Below are positions 40,332 to 49,126 of a stretch of DNA of 64,000 bases, piece after piece. The translations under genes and the position numbers were made by a program. The DNA comes from Sphingomonas sp. ATCC 31555 (GTDB lineage Bacteria > Pseudomonadota > Alphaproteobacteria > Sphingomonadales > Sphingomonadaceae). The stretch is from positions 179,071 to 243,070 of the forward strand of contig NZ_ALBQ01000018.1 of NCBI RefSeq assembly GCF_000282895.1, given 5' to 3'. The notes under the pieces were generated by a model. It had not been told where the DNA came from. It saw nothing but the letters and a program-made list of their open reading frames with translations, and did not search any database. Position 1 is the first letter of the stretch, and each line of letters opens with the position of its first letter.

Positions 40332-40614
40332 GCTCAGTATATAGGATGCCCGAAGCTTTCTTAGCGTATTAAAGTCTGGGGCGGCAGCGGCTTGGCACTG
40401 AGCCGGGCCAAACCTCGATCAAACCGGCAACTCTAGCGGCGCCCGCGCCCTCGAGATGCAATCGGCGCGAACCGATTGGTAGGTATTTGGAGGCCTTGAA
40501 TTGCCCCGATAAGCTGAATGGCGATAGACCATTGCCAGCGGCACCTCCCCCGGCTATCTCGCCGGCATCAGCCGCCGGTGGCAAAGCACTTCGCTAGGCA
40601 CAACCCAGCGGATT

Positions 40615-40688
40615 GCGGGTGTAGCTCAATGGTAGAGCAGAAGCTTCCCAAGCTTACGACGAGGGTTCGATTCCCTTCACCCGCTCCA
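40615..40688 (+). tRNA. tRNA-Gly (anticodon CCC)
   Basis: A complete cloverleaf: acceptor GCGGGTG/CACCCGC, D-arm GCTC-AATGGTA-GAGC, anticodon loop TTCCCAA with CCC at 40647-40649, T-arm AGGG-TTCGATT-CCCT, and an encoded 3' TCCA end. An integrase gene begins 223 bases downstream in the same direction, so this tRNA is a likely integration site for the accessory region. Confidence 0.95.
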
Positions 40689-40796
40689 TTTTTCGATCTC
40701 ACGACATCCCACAGAGCTTTGTAAACCGCGGAAATCTGCGGTATTTTTGGCGTTATCCGGCTCACTGGATCGCGCAAGATTTCAGGAAAGCTCCCG

Positions 40797-40909
40797 AAGG
40801 TGGGGGCCACTTTGCGAGAAAAGCGGGCCGAAAAACGCCCGTGGCCCCCAAGGTGGGGGCCACGCCTCGGAAAGGGCTCCACGGGGCCACGCCTCGGAAA
40901 GGGCTCCAC
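40797..40909 (+). repeat. Direct and inverted repeats between tRNA-Gly and the integrase
   Basis: A 27-base unit beginning GGGGCCACGCCTCGG occurs twice in tandem (40856-40882 and 40883-40909). AAGGTGGGGGCCAC occurs at 40797-40810 and again at 40850-40863. GTGGCCCCC-AAGGT-GGGGGCCAC (40841-40863) is a perfect nine-base palindrome. The second tandem copy ends just before the integrase ATG. Such repeats next to a tRNA are what one expects of integrase arm sites at the end of an element. Confidence 0.7.
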
Positions 40910-40910
40910 T

Positions 40911-42143
40911 ATGCCTTTGACAGATATAGCTATTCGTAAGGCCAAGCCGCGCGAGAAGGCCTATAAGCTTTGCGATATGCAGGGCCTGTTTGTCCTGGTC
41001 CAACCCTCGGGCGGCAAGCTCTGGCGGATGAAGTACCGCGTGGGCGGTGTTGAGAAGAAGCTGGGCCTGGGCACCTATCCCCAGGTCAGCCTGCGCGACG
41101 CCCGGAAGAAGCGGGATGAAGCCCGTGATCTCTTGGTCGAAGGCAAGGACCCAGGCCTGGAGAAGCAGCGCGAGAAGCTCCGCGCTGGAGCGCTGGCGGA
41201 AAACACTTTCACCAGCATCGCGAACGAATATTGTCGGAAACGACGGCGCGATGGCGACCGTGCCTGGGCACCCTCCACCGCCGCGCGCTGCGAGCACCTT
41301 CTCAGCCTGCTCGACAACTCGATCGGCAAAATGCCGATCCACGAGATCGAGCCGATCGACGCTCTTGCCGCCATTCGGAAGATCGAGAAGCGCGGCAAGC
41401 TGGAAAGTGCGCGGCGCGCCTTGCAACTGGCCGGCGCTGTGTTCCGCTATGCAGTTGCCACCGCTCGGCTGAAATCCGACCCGACGAGGGATTTACGCGG
41501 CGCCCTGATGACCCCGACGGTCACGCACTATGGCGCCGTCACTGAGGCCGAGGAAGTCGGTAAGCTGCTCAGGGCCATCGACAACTATGAAGGCCAGGGC
41601 ATGACCAAATGGGTGCTGCAACTGGCACCGCATGTGTTCGTGCGCCCTGGAGAACTGCGCCATGCGCGATGGGACGAGATCGACTTCGACGCCGCTGTCT
41701 GGACCATCCCGGCTGAGAAGATGAAGATGCGCAAACCGCACCACGTTCCGCTCTCGACCCAGTCGATCGACATTCTGCTGGAGATCCGGTCGATCACCGG
41801 ATCCAACGGCTATGTCTTCCCGTCGATGCGCTCGCGCTCGCGGCCGATGTCGGACAATACCCTCAACGCCGCACTCCGCCGCTTGGGCTATGCCAGCAAT
41901 GAAATGACCGCGCATGGCTTCCGGGCCATGGCGAGCACCCTGCTCAACGAGTCGGGCAAATGGTCCTACGACGCAATCGAACGCGCGTTGGCGCATGGCG
42001 ATACCGACAAGGTTCGTGCGGCCTATCATCGCGGTACCCATTGGAAAGAGCGGGTAGCGATGGCGCAGTGGTGGTCGAACCTGCTCGACAGCCTGCGCAG
42101 CGGCGCCACGATCTTGCCCTTCCCGGGAGTGCGGGTCGGCTGA
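40911..42143 (+). CDS. Tyrosine recombinase / tRNA-site integrase (P4 type)
   Basis: The protein has 410 residues. It begins MPLTDIAIRKAKPREKAYK, the DUF4102 arm-binding domain of P4-like integrases, has a SAM-like core-binding domain around residues 95-190, and a C-terminal catalytic domain. Catalytic residues are visible in RPGELRHARWDEID (Arg), HGFRAMASTLLNE (His-x-x-Arg) and the final YHRG-type Tyr region. It would catalyse site-specific integration at the adjacent tRNA-Gly. Upstream frame could extend to 40800 but that sequence is the repeat region. Confidence 0.94.
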   Translation: MPLTDIAIRKAKPREKAYKLCDMQGLFVLVQPSGGKLWRMKYRVGGVEKKLGLGTYPQVSLRDARKKRDEARDLLVEGKDPGLEKQREKLRAGALAENTFTSIANEYCRKRRRDGDRAWAPSTAARCEHLLSLLDNSIGKMPIHEIEPIDALAAIRKIEKRGKLESARRALQLAGAVFRYAVATARLKSDPTRDLRGALMTPTVTHYGAVTEAEEVGKLLRAIDNYEGQGMTKWVLQLAPHVFVRPGELRHARWDEIDFDAAVWTIPAEKMKMRKPHHVPLSTQSIDILLEIRSITGSNGYVFPSMRSRSRPMSDNTLNAALRRLGYASNEMTAHGFRAMASTLLNESGKWSYDAIERALAHGDTDKVRAAYHRGTHWKERVAMAQWWSNLLDSLRSGATILPFPGVRVG

Positions 42144-42206
42144 ACGCCTTCGGTCACGCCGCGCCCGATCGCGCGCCGGTAGGTGTCGGCACACGACACC
42201 ACACGC

Positions 42207-42629
42207 TTATTGGGCGGGGTCTTCCCAGGGATTGAGCAGCGGGACGCCGGTTTCAATGAAGTCGGCGGTGTTGCGGGTGACGACGGTGAGGCCGTGAACA
42301 AGGGCGGTGGCGGCGATCATCGCGTCACGTTCCGAGCGGGGATCAGGAACGTGGAGCGCTGCGCAGCGACGGGCCACCGCCGCGTCGAAATCTAGAATCT
42401 GATCTGCAAATCCAGGCATCACGGTCTTGTCCATCCAGCGACGGAGCGACTCTGCCTGTGTTCCATCCCGACGTTGCACCCGAAGGATGCCGATCTCAAT
42501 TTCCATGATCGTCACGGCTGACAAGAACGGGCGAGCACCGACGGCCATCTTTGTCCAAGCCTCGAACGCAGGGCCTGCCCGTTCCGGCTTTCGGAGTGCC
42601 GATACGACGTTGGTGTCGAACAGGAACAT
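42207..42629 (-). CDS. vapC: VapC-type PIN-domain ribonuclease toxin
   Basis: The protein has about 140 residues and a PIN domain. The acidic residues are FLFDTNVVSALRK (Asp near residue 5), SAVTIMEIEIGI (Glu), RSERDAMIAATAL (Asp) and VTRNTADF (Asp). Such toxins cut specific RNAs. The ATG at 42629 shares its A with the stop of the upstream antitoxin gene (TGATG), so expression is coupled. A TTG at 42632 is an alternative. Confidence 0.92.
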   Translation of the reverse strand: MFLFDTNVVSALRKPERAGPAFEAWTKMAVGARPFLSAVTIMEIEIGILRVQRRDGTQAESLRRWMDKTVMPGFADQILDFDAAVARRCAALHVPDPRSERDAMIAATALVHGLTVVTRNTADFIETGVPLLNPWEDPAQ

Positions 42630-42892
42630 CAATCCTCGCCGAACTCGGCCGGGCGGAAGCCGATGTTCAGCTTGGGCGGGTCGAAATCGAAGTCGCCGCC
42701 ATCATCCTTGTCCGCGAAGATATCCCACAAGGTCTGGCCCTTGCCGATTAGCCGTTGATATTCTTCGATCGAGAGCAGGACATGCGCGGGGCGCCCGCGA
42801 TCGGTGATGAAGACGGGGCCATGCAGCGCCGCCTTCTTGGCGCGCGCGGCGTCCTGATTGAACTCTCGGCTGGTAAGGCTGGTGATACCCAT
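42629..42892 (-). CDS. Phd/YefM-family antitoxin
   Basis: The protein has 87 residues. It starts MGITSLTSREFNQDAARAKK and has PVFITDRGRPAHVLLSIEEY, the Phd/YefM DNA-binding pattern; the acidic, aromatic C-terminus (WDIFADKDDGGDFDFD) is the likely toxin-binding tail. It neutralises the PIN-domain toxin encoded directly downstream and probably represses the pair. The presence of this pair may have stabilised the mobile element. Confidence 0.92.
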   Translation of the reverse strand: MGITSLTSREFNQDAARAKKAALHGPVFITDRGRPAHVLLSIEEYQRLIGKGQTLWDIFADKDDGGDFDFDPPKLNIGFRPAEFGED

Positions 42893-43124
42893 GACGCCCT
42901 CCTGGCGCTTGACGATATGTTGCTACATTGTCAGCGGGCCAGCGAAAGTCAAGACGCGTGGCACTGTAATGCGCTATAGCCGGGCCCCGGTTGGCCCCTT
43001 TGCCCGCGCGGAAGTAGCCACTAGGCCCTTGATGTTCGAAGCCTTGGCGAGATCGATCAGCTCTTGTGACCAGTACCAGCCAAGTGCGTCATAATCGGAA
43101 AATGAATGGACACCGGCCCGGATG

Positions 43125-43343
43125 TCACCGGCTGGCTCCCCGCCCCCGCACGAACCCGCGATCGCTCTCGAGGAAGGATGTCAGCATCGCCGGGATCAGA
43201 TCCGTCACCGCCTCCTTCTGCCCATAAGTGTCGGCATATAGCGCAGCATAGTCCTGCAGCCGCTGGTGCAGGTCGGGCGTGATGAGGATCGCGAGCTTGA
43301 CGGGCTTTCGATCCGGGAGCTTGGCCAGTTTCAAATCAGGCAT
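43125..43343 (-). CDS. DUF2274-family protein of conjugation clusters
   Basis: The protein has 72 residues and begins MPDLKLAKLPDRKPVKLAIL, followed by TPDLHQRLQDYAALYADTYG. This is the DUF2274 pattern, usually found just after trbI in conjugative transfer operons; here it also follows the trbI remnant by nine bases. It looks like a small DNA-binding or accessory protein. The C-terminus (RGRGASR) may have been altered by a junction. In 42960-43124, reading on the minus strand, an open frame encodes about 50 residues with no start (HSFSDYDALGWYWSQELID), perhaps a gene remnant. Confidence 0.8.
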   Translation of the reverse strand: MPDLKLAKLPDRKPVKLAILITPDLHQRLQDYAALYADTYGQKEAVTDLIPAMLTSFLESDRGFVRGRGASR

Positions 43344-43352
43344 GTCGGCCTC

Positions 43353-43883
43353 CTATCCGCGCCAAGGCGCGAGGATCAGGTCCTTGTGGACCACGAGCAG
43401 CACATTCGTGCCGGGGCGAATTGTGAGCGTCGGCTGGATGTTTAGATTACGTGAGGTCATCTGGTCGCCCGCGCGTGCGACATTCTGCTGCGTTGACTGC
43501 CGGATCGCCCGGACCAGATCGCTGTCACCAGAAACCGTCAGCTCCGAGCCTACGCCGAGCAGGGTCGACAGCGCGATCCCCTTGAGCAGCGTCCAGGTAT
43601 GGAGGTCGACCTTGTCCTGCAGGCCGGCATAGCCCGAGGCGTCGGTCGCCGGCACGTTGTCGATCCTGAGCGAGCTGCCGTCCGGCAGCAGGATGCGCTG
43701 CCAAATGACCAACGCACGCTTTTGCCCGTACGCGGCCACGGAGTCGTAGCTTCCGACGAGCCGCGCGCCTTGTGGGATGAGCAGGATGCGCCCGGTGGGA
43801 CTGTCGAAAACGTTCGCCGTCACCTGCGCCGTCACCAACTCCGGGTCGAGCTTCGGGGGGCGCGGGACGACATCGTCGCTCAT
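43353..43883 (-). pseudogene. trbI: trbI (VirB10-like) with internal deletion
   Basis: The frame is intact with 176 residues, but normal TrbI has about 350-450. The first 15 or so residues (MSDDVVPRPPKLDPE) look like a TrbI start and are joined directly to the C-terminal core (VFDSPTGRILLIPQGARLVG and later GSELTVSGDSDLVRA). The membrane helix and proline-rich middle are missing. VirB10 needs both membrane anchor and outer-membrane pore region, so this product should not work in a secretion channel. It overlaps the trbG remnant by four bases. Confidence 0.85.
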
Positions 43884-44389
43884 GACCGCTTGCCTTTCGG
43901 CGCAGGAACCTCGGTAACCCGATCGATGCGGACGACCTGCTGCTTGCCGGTGCCGAGCCGCAGCTCGGCCCGGTCGAAGATGCGATCGACGACATAGAAA
44001 CGGCCGCGCATGCGGTAGTTGACCAGCTCGACATCCCCGGCCGCACCGATCACGAACAGCGGCGGCACCTCGCCGACCGCAATGCTCGCCGGGAACTCGA
44101 CGAAGGTCTGCCGCCCGTCGTCGAAGGCGCGCAGCGGCCGCCAGGCCGGGCTGTCGCCGTTCACCGTGTAGTTGAAGTGCAGGCTATCGACCGACAGGCC
44201 CGCAGCGATCGGGGCTACCGCCGCCGCCTGGGCTTCCTTCTGCCGGAGCGCGATCAGCTGGTCGGCAGGATAGGTCCAGGACAGGGCAGCCGTTGCGGTC
44301 CGCGCGGTGGCCGTAAGCTGGAGGTGATAGCTGCGCCGATCGGTGGTGATGACGAGGTTGGTAGCAAGGCTGCTCGCGAAGGGCTTCAC
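43880..44389 (-). pseudogene. trbG: trbG (VirB9-like), 5' truncated and fused to traG
   Basis: About 169 C-terminal residues of TrbG remain: KPFASSLATNLVITTDRRSY, LHFNYTVNGDSPAWRP and PPLFVIGAAGDVELVNYRMR. The signal peptide and N-terminal half are missing. Upstream in the same frame the sequence reads SLNQIEKAYGEHNAIL, which belongs to TraG, so the two genes are joined at about 44390. The GTG at 44389 could be used as a start only by accident. Confidence 0.85.
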
Positions 44390-45771
44390 GAGGATAGCGT
44401 TGTGCTCACCGTATGCCTTCTCGATCTGGTTGAGGCTCTGGGCGATCAGGAAAGCGCGGACGCCATAGCCGGCGAGAAACGCCAGGTGGTCTCGAAGAAG
44501 TCGAGGCGCCCCAGCGCGGGGAACTCGTCGAGCATCATCAGCAGCTTGTGGCGGCCCCCGGTCTGGGCGGTCTTCTCGGCTTCCAAGTGCTCGGTGAGGC
44601 GCCTGCCGATCTGGTTGAGCACGAGACGGATCAGCGGCTTGGTGCGGCTGATGTCCGAGGGCGGCACCACTAGGTAGAGCGACACCGGCGCCTCGGCTTC
44701 GACCAGGTCGGCGATGCGCCAGTCGCAGCGCGAGGTGACGGCCGCAACCGTCGGATCGCGGTAGAGTCCGAGAAATGACATGGCGGTCGACAGCACGCCG
44801 GACCGCTCATTCTCGGACTTGTTCAGCACCTCGCGTGCCGCCGATGCGACCACCGGATGCACCGCCGGCGCTTCCGGGGTTCCGAGATGATTGGTGGTCA
44901 TCATCCGGTCCAGCGTGTCGGTAAACTTGCGCTGCGGATCGGAAAGGAAGGACGCGACCCGGGCCAGCGTCTTCTCCTCCTCGGCATAGAGGACATGAAG
45001 GATCGCGCCGACCAGCAGCGAATGGCTGGTCTTCTCCCAGTGGTTGCGGCGCTCCAGCGCCCCTTCGGGGTCGACCAGAACGTCGGCAATGTTCTGGACG
45101 TCACGCACCTCGTCCTTGCCGCGGCGGACCTCCAGTAGCGGATTGTACCGCGCCGATCGCGCGTCTGTCGGATTGAACAGCAAGCAGTGCGAAAAACGCT
45201 GGCGCCAGCCTGCGGTCAGCTGCCAGTTCTCGCCCTTGATGTCGTGGACGACCGTCGAACCGGTCCAGCCAAGCAGCGACGGTATGACGAGGCCCACGCC
45301 CTTACCGCTCCGGGTCGGCGCGAACGCCATGACGTGCTCGGGGCCGTCATGACGCAGATACTGCCGACCCACGCGGCCGAGGAACACGCCGGCCTCCGTG
45401 ACGTGTCCGGCGGCGCGAATATCCTGAAAACTTGCCCAGCGGGCTGAGCCGTACGTCGTGACATGGCGCCGCTGACGGGCACGCCAGAGGGACCCGAAGA
45501 CTGCCGCCCCGCATCCGACCAGGCCACTCGTGGCTGCAATCGCGCCCGCCTCTTCGAAGATCGTCGGGGCATAGGCCTCGAACGAAAACCACCAGCCGAA
45601 CAATGCCCAGGGCCGATAGAAAGGGCGCCCGAAGGCGACAAACCAGGGCCTGCCCAACTCGGGCTGATACGCCAGTTCTGCGGCCGCCCACTGCGTGGCG
45701 AACCAAACGCCCGACAGCACAATGACGAGCACGATCAGGACCTGTCCTATGAGCAATTTGGTAGGAGTCAT
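44390..45771 (-). pseudogene. traG: traG (VirD4-type coupling protein), frameshifted and 3' truncated
   Basis: The first 430 or so residues are a normal TraG: two N-terminal membrane helices, Walker A in FAPTRSGKGVGLVIPSLL and Walker B in LLMMLDEFPALGRLDFF. Near 44487 one C is missing: the frame should read FFETHLAFLAGYG but becomes FFETTWRFSPAM and stops. In the other frame TraG continues (FLIAQSLNQIEKAYGEHN) until it joins trbG at 44390. The last part of TraG and all trb genes from trbB to the first half of trbG are gone. Coupling-protein function is lost. Confidence 0.9.
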
Positions 45772-46228
45772 GCGGGCCTCCGCCCGCCAGGTCAGCCCGC
45801 GCGGGATCGGTGCCTAGCTTCCGCTGTTCCCGTCTTTCACATCCGTCACCGTCTGGTGCAGTTCGCTACGACCTTGGTGCAGTTCTTGGCCAAGCGCGGT
45901 GCGCCGTAAGCCCAACCTTACCACTTGATCCCACGCTTGCCTCAGATCGCGACAGTCCGATTCCGACCAACATACGCCGTTCGCCGATCGCCGTTAAGAC
46001 GGCAGCTTCTGCCAGAACCCGCCGTCGCTCAGCGCACAGTCATCTGGCAGCAAGGCGCTCCATCGCGGGCCAAGCCGTTAGGCTTCGAGCACAGGCCATC
46101 GTTCATATTGGCCCCGACCAACCGGAGCATGGCGTCCCACGGACCTCTGAGCTCGGTCGGTGTGGAGCTTCACTCGGCAGAAGGCGGAAATCGCCGACCG
46201 CGACAAGCATTTAGGTCCCAAATCAACA
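45772..46228. other. Gene-poor remnant upstream of traG
   Basis: No convincing gene is present. On the minus strand just upstream of traG an open segment reads LRRTALGQELHQGRSELHQ and ends in a stop about 35 bases before the traG start. It could be the last part of a lost relaxase or regulator gene, but this cannot be shown. Confidence 0.35.
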
Positions 46229-46238
46229 CGTTCAAGCG

Positions 46239-46291
46239 GGTGCTCCCGCACCGTGAAAAGGCATGATGGTTCGAGTCCGGCCAGGGCACCA
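46239..46291 (+). tRNA. Decayed 3' fragment of a tRNA-Leu
   Basis: The segment has a variable-arm hairpin GGTGC-TCCC-GCACC (46239-46252), then GATGG-TTCGAGT-CCGGC, and CCAGGGC followed by ACCA. The 3' acceptor side and T-loop are those of bacterial tRNA-Leu with a GCCCTGG acceptor. The 5' acceptor strand, D-arm and a paired anticodon stem are absent, and the T-stem has an A-G mismatch. It is not a functional tRNA; it is probably a remnant attachment site. Confidence 0.6.
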
Positions 46292-46348
46292 CCGTCGCAA
46301 TCCTCGGACATGCTGGCTTCGTGCGAACCCCATGACATTAGCAGCGTA

Positions 46349-47152
46349 TCACCGTGGGATCGGCAGGTCGGCGGGGATCGCCATCTGACGATGCCAGAAA
46401 GACGCCGCCGCGAGAGTGAATTCTGCTAGCGGCCCCCAGTCGGCATGTAATTCGGCTTGGCGCAGCCGGATGATATAGCCGCCGCGGGAAAAGACGCCGA
46501 TTTCATAGAGGGGCAGATAATAGTCCCGGGCGGCACCTGGCCCCGCGATCAAATTGAAGAGGATGCGCGACGCCCGGCCGTTGCCGTCGCTCAGCGCATG
46601 GCAGTTCACGATCATCGCCGCTGCGACGATCGCCCGAAAGCTGCTCGGCGCCCCTACGGATTCCGCCAGGAACCGATCCAGGCGGCCAAGCTGCGGCTCG
46701 ATATGTTCGGGGCCGGGGAAGACGATGTGGCGGCCCATCGGATCGCGATCGGTCGCGATCTGACGGGTGCGGAACGCCGGATTGTCGACGAGATGGCGAG
46801 CCGCTGTACGAACCAGCTGCGCGGCAGGCACCAGAGGGGGCAGACCGGCGGCTTCGTCGGCCATCGCCAGCGCCGCGCGCCGCTCCATCTGCGATCGCGA
46901 CAGGTCGATCGAGGTGCCTACCGGCGCGAACTTGGCGGCCAGCGGATGATGAATGCCGCGCAGTCGATCCCGCGGCGGCGGCAACCTTCTGTTCAGCCCA
47001 GCATCCGCCAGCGCCGCCGCCCGGCGCGCGCCGGCCGCTATAGCAGCGTCCGCGGCATGGAAGACTGCGCGATGCTCCCCAAGGGCGTCCCAGGCAGGTG
47101 GCATCAGCGGTTTGCGCCAAAGCCAGCGCCGCGGTACCGCCGACGCGGTCAT
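46349..47152 (-). CDS. Fic-domain protein
   Basis: The protein has 267 residues. The Fic motif NCHALSDGNGRASRILF (His185) matches HxFx(D/E)GNGRxxR, with Leu in place of the usual Phe. A flap-like segment FRTRQIATDRDPMGRHIVF lies about 50 residues before it. Fic enzymes transfer AMP or other groups from nucleotides to target proteins. No obvious inhibitory (S/T)xxxE(G/N) helix was seen. The start overlaps the stop of the upstream oxygenase gene (TGATG), so they are coupled. Confidence 0.88.
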   Translation of the reverse strand: MTASAVPRRWLWRKPLMPPAWDALGEHRAVFHAADAAIAAGARRAAALADAGLNRRLPPPRDRLRGIHHPLAAKFAPVGTSIDLSRSQMERRAALAMADEAAGLPPLVPAAQLVRTAARHLVDNPAFRTRQIATDRDPMGRHIVFPGPEHIEPQLGRLDRFLAESVGAPSSFRAIVAAAMIVNCHALSDGNGRASRILFNLIAGPGAARDYYLPLYEIGVFSRGGYIIRLRQAELHADWGPLAEFTLAAASFWHRQMAIPADLPIPR

Positions 47153-48342
47153 CAGGCTGCCGGGCAATAGGTCTTGATGACGATGACGCTGCGCAGCGCG
47201 GGGCAGTCGCGCGACGGGGAGCGGGCGGCATGGAAGATATTGCCGCTGAAATGTACCAGCCGCCCCGGGCGCGGATAGGCGGCCGCGACGACGTCGCTCT
47301 TGCCCGCGTTGTAGAACAGCGTCTCGCCGCCCCAGTTCGGATCCCATTCGGGATGCGCGTAATAGAGCGACGTGAAGTGTCCGGGCTGATCGGCATCGCT
47401 GTGGATGTGGCCGTCACCGCCATAGGTCTGGCCGTTGGCGTAGACGCGGACCGGCACGTGGCCGGGCGCCAACTGGTCGCGGATCAGGTGCCACAGCTCG
47501 AGCACCGGGCTGACGAGCGGGCGGTTGTGAAGCTCGTGCTCGCAATCGGTGTTGCCATGGTCGTCGCTGTCGCCGGCGAAATGCGAGTGCCAGAAGAAGT
47601 GGCTGGTCTGCGTATCGGCGGCCTTCCAGCCATAGCGCCAGATGTTGCGCCCCATCAGCGCCGAAAGCTGGTGGCGAAGGTGCAGGGGCACGAAATCGTC
47701 GAGGATTCTCAGCGTGCCTGTCCCACGATCGAGCGCTTCGAGTTCGCGCTCCGAATCCCGCGGCGTCAGGGGAAGGTTGAAGCCGAATGTTGCCTCCACC
47801 TCCTCCGCTGCGGCCGGTAGCAAAAGCGGCCGCGCGTGACGCAGAAACCCAATATGCGAGGAACGCTGCGAAGCGCGCATCCGTGGAAACTGTTCGAGCC
47901 AGTTAGCGACGAAGAGATGGAGCAGGTCGCTCTTTTCGGGATCGATCGGCGCATCCGCGATGCGCGCGCCGAGGAACGCCTCCACATCGGCAAGGAAGGC
48001 GCGGGTATCGAGCGTGCAGAACTGGAACGCCAGCGCTTCCGCGTCGCTCCCGATCACCTTGGTAACCCGCGGGCGCGCTGCGATAGGAATCGTCTGCCGA
48101 CGGAAATGCTCGGTGCCATAGACGGAGTGGAACAGCCCGGCGAAGCATAGATCGTCCCGACAGCCCCAGGCCTTGAGCTTTGCGTAGACGCCCTGGAGAT
48201 GGGCAAGCAATGTCGTGTCGGTATGGCGGATTCGCGTACCCGGGATGCCGCGCAAAAAGGCGAGCGCCGCGGCTTCCCGATCCGGTTCGGGCGCGGCGTG
48301 GAGAAGGACGGGGGTCCCGAGGGTCGCAAGGGCATTGTTCAT
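47152..48342 (-). CDS. 2-oxoglutarate/Fe(II) oxygenase with N-terminal DUF6817-like domain
   Basis: The protein has about 396 residues. The N-terminal third (LLAHLQGVYAKLKAWGCRDD, then FAGLFHSVYGTEHF) resembles DUF6817. The C-terminal part is a Fe(II)/2-oxoglutarate oxygenase: GGDGHIHSDADQ (His-x-Asp), WGGETLFYN, the distal His in SGNIFHAARSP and the 2OG-binding Arg in CPALRSVIV. It probably hydroxylates a protein or small molecule. ATG 48342 is preferred because GGAGAGG lies six bases before it. It is coupled to the Fic gene and might be a tailoring enzyme of the locus, but that is inference. Confidence 0.82.
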   Translation of the reverse strand: MNNALATLGTPVLLHAAPEPDREAAALAFLRGIPGTRIRHTDTTLLAHLQGVYAKLKAWGCRDDLCFAGLFHSVYGTEHFRRQTIPIAARPRVTKVIGSDAEALAFQFCTLDTRAFLADVEAFLGARIADAPIDPEKSDLLHLFVANWLEQFPRMRASQRSSHIGFLRHARPLLLPAAAEEVEATFGFNLPLTPRDSERELEALDRGTGTLRILDDFVPLHLRHQLSALMGRNIWRYGWKAADTQTSHFFWHSHFAGDSDDHGNTDCEHELHNRPLVSPVLELWHLIRDQLAPGHVPVRVYANGQTYGGDGHIHSDADQPGHFTSLYYAHPEWDPNWGGETLFYNAGKSDVVAAAYPRPGRLVHFSGNIFHAARSPSRDCPALRSVIVIKTYCPAA

Positions 48343-48447
48343 CTGCATCCTCTCCGTTGATGGCGCATCACAGTGCCGATGGTGTCGGCCGCGCATGCAC
48401 CTTCCAAGCCCGCGTCGACTCCCAAAGCCGCTGGAATCAGGCCGATT

Positions 48448-48981
48448 TCACTCCGCCAGCGGAAGCAAATCGGCCGGGTTGCCGCCGCCCAGCAGCAACG
48501 TCAGCTTGGCGAAGCTCTCGTCGGTCATGCGCAGGAATACGCGCCGGCCATCCTTGGGATCGCGTTCGCGGTAGATGACGGCGCGATCCTGGAGGAGCTG
48601 GCACCAGCGCAGTGCCGACGTCATCGGCACGGACGCAGCCAGGCAGGCATTGCCCACCGGCACGTCGGCCGCTTCGGCGCGCGCGATGTAAAGCTCGAGC
48701 AGAATGTCCCAGACGGGCTCAGAGAACAGGCCGGGGCCGAACATCCGTTCGCGCCGTTGCCGGACGTTCAGCGCCTGCTTCGCCATTTTCAGGGCCCGCT
48801 GCTCTATCGATTGCGCCTCGATGGCTGCCCTGCCCGCGGTTTCTACGCTGTGTCGCAAGAGTTCGACGCTGGCGCACAGTGCCTGGACCTCGCAGGCCAG
48901 TTCACCGCTGCGCGGCCCACTGTCCGGATCGTACGATTGAGGTGTCGTAAAGGCGATGGAAGCAATTGCGTGTGCGGTCAT
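48448..48981 (-). CDS. Winged-helix regulator-like protein
   Basis: The protein has about 177 residues. The first half is helical (ELACEVQALCASVELLRHSV and a QSIEQRALKMAKQAL helix, perhaps a coiled coil). The second half resembles a MarR-type winged helix: SEPVWDILLELYIARAEA, then a recognition helix SVPMTSALRWCQLLQDRAV and a wing YRERDPKDGRRVFLRMTD. It may control the oxygenase/Fic pair downstream or the nearby secretion genes. ATG at 48981 is used; an upstream start at 49026 is possible. Confidence 0.7.
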   Translation of the reverse strand: MTAHAIASIAFTTPQSYDPDSGPRSGELACEVQALCASVELLRHSVETAGRAAIEAQSIEQRALKMAKQALNVRQRRERMFGPGLFSEPVWDILLELYIARAEAADVPVGNACLAASVPMTSALRWCQLLQDRAVIYRERDPKDGRRVFLRMTDESFAKLTLLLGGGNPADLLPLAE

Positions 48982-49126
48982 ATGCGACCTCGCTAGCTTA
49001 ACCGAATACCAGCGCCCCGCTGACATGTCCGGCGACTCAAGTTGTATAACGCCTATATTTCAGAAGGTTGCAGTTTGAAATTAAGGTGCGTCAAAAAGAC
49101 GGATTCGTACGATGAGTGGATCTACG

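Noticed and set aside
46239..46291. Functional tRNA-Leu gene
   Set aside because: The 5' acceptor strand, D-arm and paired anticodon stem are missing and the T-stem has a mismatch.
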